This document shows, piece after piece, positions 3,507 through 6,439 of a DNA stretch of 6,439 bases. How positions within the stretch are numbered: position 1 is the stretch's first letter; every line of letters starts with the position of its first letter. The position numbers and the translations under genes are program-made. Origin of the DNA: Deltaproteobacteria bacterium (GTDB lineage: Bacteria > Desulfobacterota > Desulfobacteria > Desulfobacterales > JAUVKB01); assembly GCA_030596405.1 (NCBI GenBank), contig JAUVKB010000123.1, positions 1-6,439 of the forward strand. The letters are read 5' to 3'. Below the pieces are notes generated by a model, which worked only from the letters and a program-made list of their open reading frames with translations, did no database searches and was not told the origin of the DNA.

Positions 3507-6439
3507 ATGATTACTTTCAAGCTTAACGGCAAAGAAGTTCAGGGAGAAGAAGGGCAATACATTCTGCAGGTTGCCGAGAAATACGGCGTCAAAATCCCGA
3601 CACTGTGCCATCATAAGGCATTAGAACCTGCCGGTATGTGCCGCCTTTGCACCGTGGAGCTTTTCGACGGCCGCAAGACCCGTTTTGTCACCTCATGCAA
3701 CTATCCCATCTGGGAAGGCATGGAGATCAATACCGAGACCGAGACGGTTCACGAAGGGCGCAAACTTATTGTGGAGCTGCTGCTGGCGCGCTGCCCTGAA
3801 GTGCCGGTTATTAAGGAACTGGCTGCAAAATACGGAATAGACGAGCCGCGTTTTAAAAAAGAAGATGACGACTGTATCCTCTGCGGGCTTTGCGTCCGTA
3901 TTTGTGAAAAGATGGGGAACAGCGCCATCAGTTTTACGGGACGTGGAGTGGACATGAGTGTGGACACCCCTTTTCATATCCAGACCGACGTCTGCATGGG
4001 CTGCGGCGCCTGTGTGTCCGTATGTCCCACGGGTCATATCAAACTGGAAGATATTACAAAGCATGTGCTCAAACCTATCCCTTCCGAATATGATGAGGGT
4101 CTTCAGGGGAGAAAACCGATCTATGTGCCGTATCCCCAGGCCGTTCCCAACACACCGGCCATCGACCGTGACAGGTGTATGCATTTTAAGACCGGCGGTT
4201 GCAAAATATGTACGGAATTTTGTGGAGTCGATGCAATCGACCATTTGCAGCAGGATGAAATAATAGAATTAAACGTCGGTTCAATTGTACTCGCGCCGGG
4301 TTTTAAGTCTTTTGACCCCTTAAAATTTGATTCATATCAATACGCAAACTATGCCAACGTAATCACGGCCATTGAGTTTGAACGTATTCTTTCCGCCTCC
4401 GGGCCGACCATGGGACACGTGGTGCGACTCTCTGATAAAAAAGAGCCGAGGAAAATTGCATGGCTCCAGTGCGTAGGTTCCAGAGACCTGAACAGGTGTG
4501 ATCATCCATACTGTTCATCGGTCTGCTGTATGTATGCCATCAAGGAAGCGGTTATTGCAAAAGAACACGCAGGGGACGATCTGGATTGCGCGATCTTTTT
4601 TATGGACATGCGGACTCACGGCAAGGATTTTGAACAGTACTATAACGATGCAAAGCGAAAGGGTGTCCGCTTTATCCGCAGCAGCGTGCATACCATCACC
4701 GAAGTTTCGGAAAACCGGGACCTTGAAATGAGGTACGTCACCGAAGGCGGTGAGATAAAAAGCGAAAAATTTGATCTTGTAGTCCTTTCCACTGGAATGG
4801 AAATTCCGCCTGACGTGGCGGAACTGGCCCGCAGTCTGGATATCGATCTTTCCGAAAACAATTTTGCCCGGACAGAAAGTTTCTGTCCCGTGACTACTTC
4901 CAGGGAAGGAATTTTTGTATGCGGTTCTTTCCAGGGTCCCAAGGATATCCCTCAATCGGTAGTAGATGCCAGTGCGGCCGCTTCCGCAGCCGGAGAAACG
5001 CTTAGTCCCGTCAGGCACACCCTCACAAAGAAAAAAGAAGCGGTGCCTGAAACAAATGTCACAGGAGAACGCCCGCGTATCGGTGTTTTTGTTTGTAAAT
5101 GCGGCATAAATATAGCCGGGGTGGTCGATGTCCCGGAAGTGGTCGATTATTCCGCTACCCTTCCGTATGTGGATTTTGTCACGGACAACCTGTACACCTG
5201 TTCTCAGGATACACAGGATGTCATGACCGATATCATCAAGGAGAAAAATTTAAACCGCATAGTGGTGGCCGCATGCACCCCAAAAACCCACGAACCTTTG
5301 TTTCAGGAAACACTTGTCAATGCCGGTTTGAACAAATACCTCTTTGAGATGGCCAACATCAGAAATCAGGATTCATGGGTCCATAAATCCAACCCAAAGC
5401 TGGCCACGGAAAAGGCAAAAGATCTGGTACGGATGGCGGTGAACAAGGTGGCTCTTATGGAGCCTTTAGAGGAATCTGAATTAGATGTGAACCAGACAGC
5501 CATGGTACTGGGCGGCGGAATATCCGGCATGAATGCTGCGCTGAGCCTGGCAAGACAGGGGTATGAAACCCATCTTGTGGAACGGAACACCAACCTTGGT
5601 GGTCAGGCTGTTAACCTTTATAAAACCTGGAAGGGGGAAGACATACAGGCACATCTGGCCAAGCTGGCAGAGGATGTGGGAAATAATGATAAAATTCATG
5701 TTCATCTTGATACGGAACTTAAAGTTGTGGATGGTTTTGTGGGGAACTTTACGTCGACCATCGTATCGGAAAATAATACCGAAACCTTTGAACATGGTGT
5801 CGCAGTGCTGGCGACCGGCGCTGAAGAATACAAGCCTAAAGAGTATTTATACGGGCAAGATCCGCGAATTATGACAAGTCTGGAGCTTGACAGAAAACTC
5901 ATAGATAATGATCCCTGTCTTAAAGAGGTGGGTTGCGCGGTATTTATCCAATGCGTAGGCTCAAGGGAACCGGATCGGCCATATTGTTCACGTGTCTGCT
6001 GTACGCATTCAATAGAGAGCGCTTTAGAATTAAAAGAACGTAATCCTGATACCGATGTTTTTATTTTATACAGGGATATAAGGACATTCGGGGAAAGAGA
6101 GCTGCTTTACATGAAGGCTCGTGAGGCCGGAGTAATTTTTGTTCGGTATGCTCTTGAAAACAAACCCGGAGTATCGGTAAAAGACGGCCGCCTTATAGTA
6201 GACATTGTAGATCATGTATTGGGCCGTCCCCTTGAAATTGAAGCCGATCTTGTCACCCTCGCAACGGCTGTAGTTCCGTACAGGGATGAAAAGCTCGCCC
6301 AGTTTTTTAAAGTTCCGATGAATGACGACGGTTTTTTTGTAGAAAGGCATGCCAAGCTGGGACCCTCGGAATTCGCAACCGATGGTGTTTTTCTTTGCGG
6401 GTTAGCTCATTATCCAAAGCCGATAGACGAATCCATAGC
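3507..6439 (+). CDS. Partial giant fusion: NuoG/HydA-like Fe-S arm, HdrA lacking its N-terminal FAD motif, then a second HdrA unit
   Basis: The frame opens at ATG 3507 (AAAGGT eight bases upstream) and stays open for 977 codons to the window end, so the 3' end is missing. Residues 1-80 are a plant-type [2Fe-2S] domain with C34, C45, C48 and C64. The NuoG His-Cys cluster motif is absent (only LLLARCPEVPVIKELAAKYG remains). Two [4Fe-4S] motifs follow, C123/126/129/133 and C163/166/169/173. From about residue 195 it matches HdrA after its ferredoxin site: EYDEGLQGRKPIYVPYPQAV, C224/232/235/239, CVGSRD (322-327), YCSSVCC (335-341), and a C-terminal FAD segment at FVCGSFQGP (470-478). No GxGxxG motif precedes this half. 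A second HdrA unit starts near 525: VCKCG (C530, C532), YTC (C565), AACTP (C590), HEPLF, IRNQDSWVH, a complete GGGISG Rossmann motif (669-674), CVGSRE (816-821), YCSRVCC (826-832) and FLCG near 963-965. It should take electrons from NuoEF and bifurcate or confurcate them through one or two FADs. The missing FAD half of the first HdrA is what the gene at 657 supplies. Confidence 0.9.
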   Translation, partial: MITFKLNGKEVQGEEGQYILQVAEKYGVKIPTLCHHKALEPAGMCRLCTVELFDGRKTRFVTSCNYPIWEGMEINTETETVHEGRKLIVELLLARCPEVPVIKELAAKYGIDEPRFKKEDDDCILCGLCVRICEKMGNSAISFTGRGVDMSVDTPFHIQTDVCMGCGACVSVCPTGHIKLEDITKHVLKPIPSEYDEGLQGRKPIYVPYPQAVPNTPAIDRDRCMHFKTGGCKICTEFCGVDAIDHLQQDEIIELNVGSIVLAPGFKSFDPLKFDSYQYANYANVITAIEFERILSASGPTMGHVVRLSDKKEPRKIAWLQCVGSRDLNRCDHPYCSSVCCMYAIKEAVIAKEHAGDDLDCAIFFMDMRTHGKDFEQYYNDAKRKGVRFIRSSVHTITEVSENRDLEMRYVTEGGEIKSEKFDLVVLSTGMEIPPDVAELARSLDIDLSENNFARTESFCPVTTSREGIFVCGSFQGPKDIPQSVVDASAAASAAGETLSPVRHTLTKKKEAVPETNVTGERPRIGVFVCKCGINIAGVVDVPEVVDYSATLPYVDFVTDNLYTCSQDTQDVMTDIIKEKNLNRIVVAACTPKTHEPLFQETLVNAGLNKYLFEMANIRNQDSWVHKSNPKLATEKAKDLVRMAVNKVALMEPLEESELDVNQTAMVLGGGISGMNAALSLARQGYETHLVERNTNLGGQAVNLYKTWKGEDIQAHLAKLAEDVGNNDKIHVHLDTELKVVDGFVGNFTSTIVSENNTETFEHGVAVLATGAEEYKPKEYLYGQDPRIMTSLELDRKLIDNDPCLKEVGCAVFIQCVGSREPDRPYCSRVCCTHSIESALELKERNPDTDVFILYRDIRTFGERELLYMKAREAGVIFVRYALENKPGVSVKDGRLIVDIVDHVLGRPLEIEADLVTLATAVVPYRDEKLAQFFKVPMNDDGFFVERHAKLGPSEFATDGVFLCGLAHYPKPIDESI

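Noticed and set aside
3693..4244. Minus-strand open frame of 183 codons
   Set aside because: It lies wholly inside the well-supported NuoG-HdrA gene, has no family motif, and its length follows from base composition on the opposite strand. The other long minus-strand frames within the operon are rejected for the same reason.
1..6439. CRISPR array, insertion sequence, tRNA, rRNA or phage genes
   Set aside because: No regularly spaced repeats, transposase motifs, tRNA-like cloverleaf or rRNA-like segments were seen.

Overview
The window looks like chromosomal DNA of a strictly anaerobic, selenocysteine-decoding bacterium, most likely a sulfate-reducing or syntrophic member of the Desulfobacterota (Desulfobacterales-like). 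This is inferred from the gene families (HdrA with an in-frame UGA, HydB/HndC-type NuoF, HdrA-rich fusion proteins), an AT-rich intergenic region and moderate-GC genes. No rRNA or other taxonomic marker is present, so the assignment is by family resemblance only.

Layout. Positions 1-139 hold the 5' end of a minus-strand gene that leaves the window; its N-terminus weakly resembles the start of methylmalonyl-CoA-mutase-type acyl-CoA mutases. Positions 140-656 are a very AT-rich divergent intergenic region with a good sigma70-like promoter for the plus strand (TTGACA, 17 bases, TATTAA) and a leader of roughly 200 nt rich in inverted repeats. From 657 to the end, four genes run in the same direction: (1) 657-1040, a 127-residue selenoprotein equal to only the N-terminal FAD and ferredoxin module of HdrA, with UGA at 834-836 and a SECIS-like hairpin at 852-869; (2) 1103-1585, a NuoE-type [2Fe-2S] subunit; (3) 1622-3475, a long HydB/HndC-type NuoF with FMN, NADH and several Fe-S sites; (4) 3507 to beyond 6439, a very large fusion of a NuoG/HydA-like N-terminal Fe-S arm with one HdrA that lacks its N-terminal FAD motif, followed by a second HdrA unit that has one.

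How the genes fit together. NuoE, NuoF and the NuoG-like arm form an NADH-oxidising or NAD-reducing input module. The HdrA units are flavin electron-bifurcating or confurcating modules. The first HdrA half of gene 4 carries the C-terminal FAD segment (FVCG near residues 470-473) but no GxGxxG motif; gene 1 carries GGGIAG and the C-x2-Sec motif but nothing downstream of its ferredoxin motif. The simplest reading is a split HdrA: one flavoprotein made from two polypeptides whose genes flank the nuoEF pair. The same families (HdrA, NuoE, NuoF, NuoG, with selenoproteins) occur in BamE-I of class II benzoyl-CoA reductase complexes and in Hdr/Flox-type bifurcating complexes. The window has no catalytic subunit, so the acceptor is unknown. 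The split selenoprotein HdrA is the most interesting observation here; it is easily missed because a conventional gene caller would stop at the UGA.
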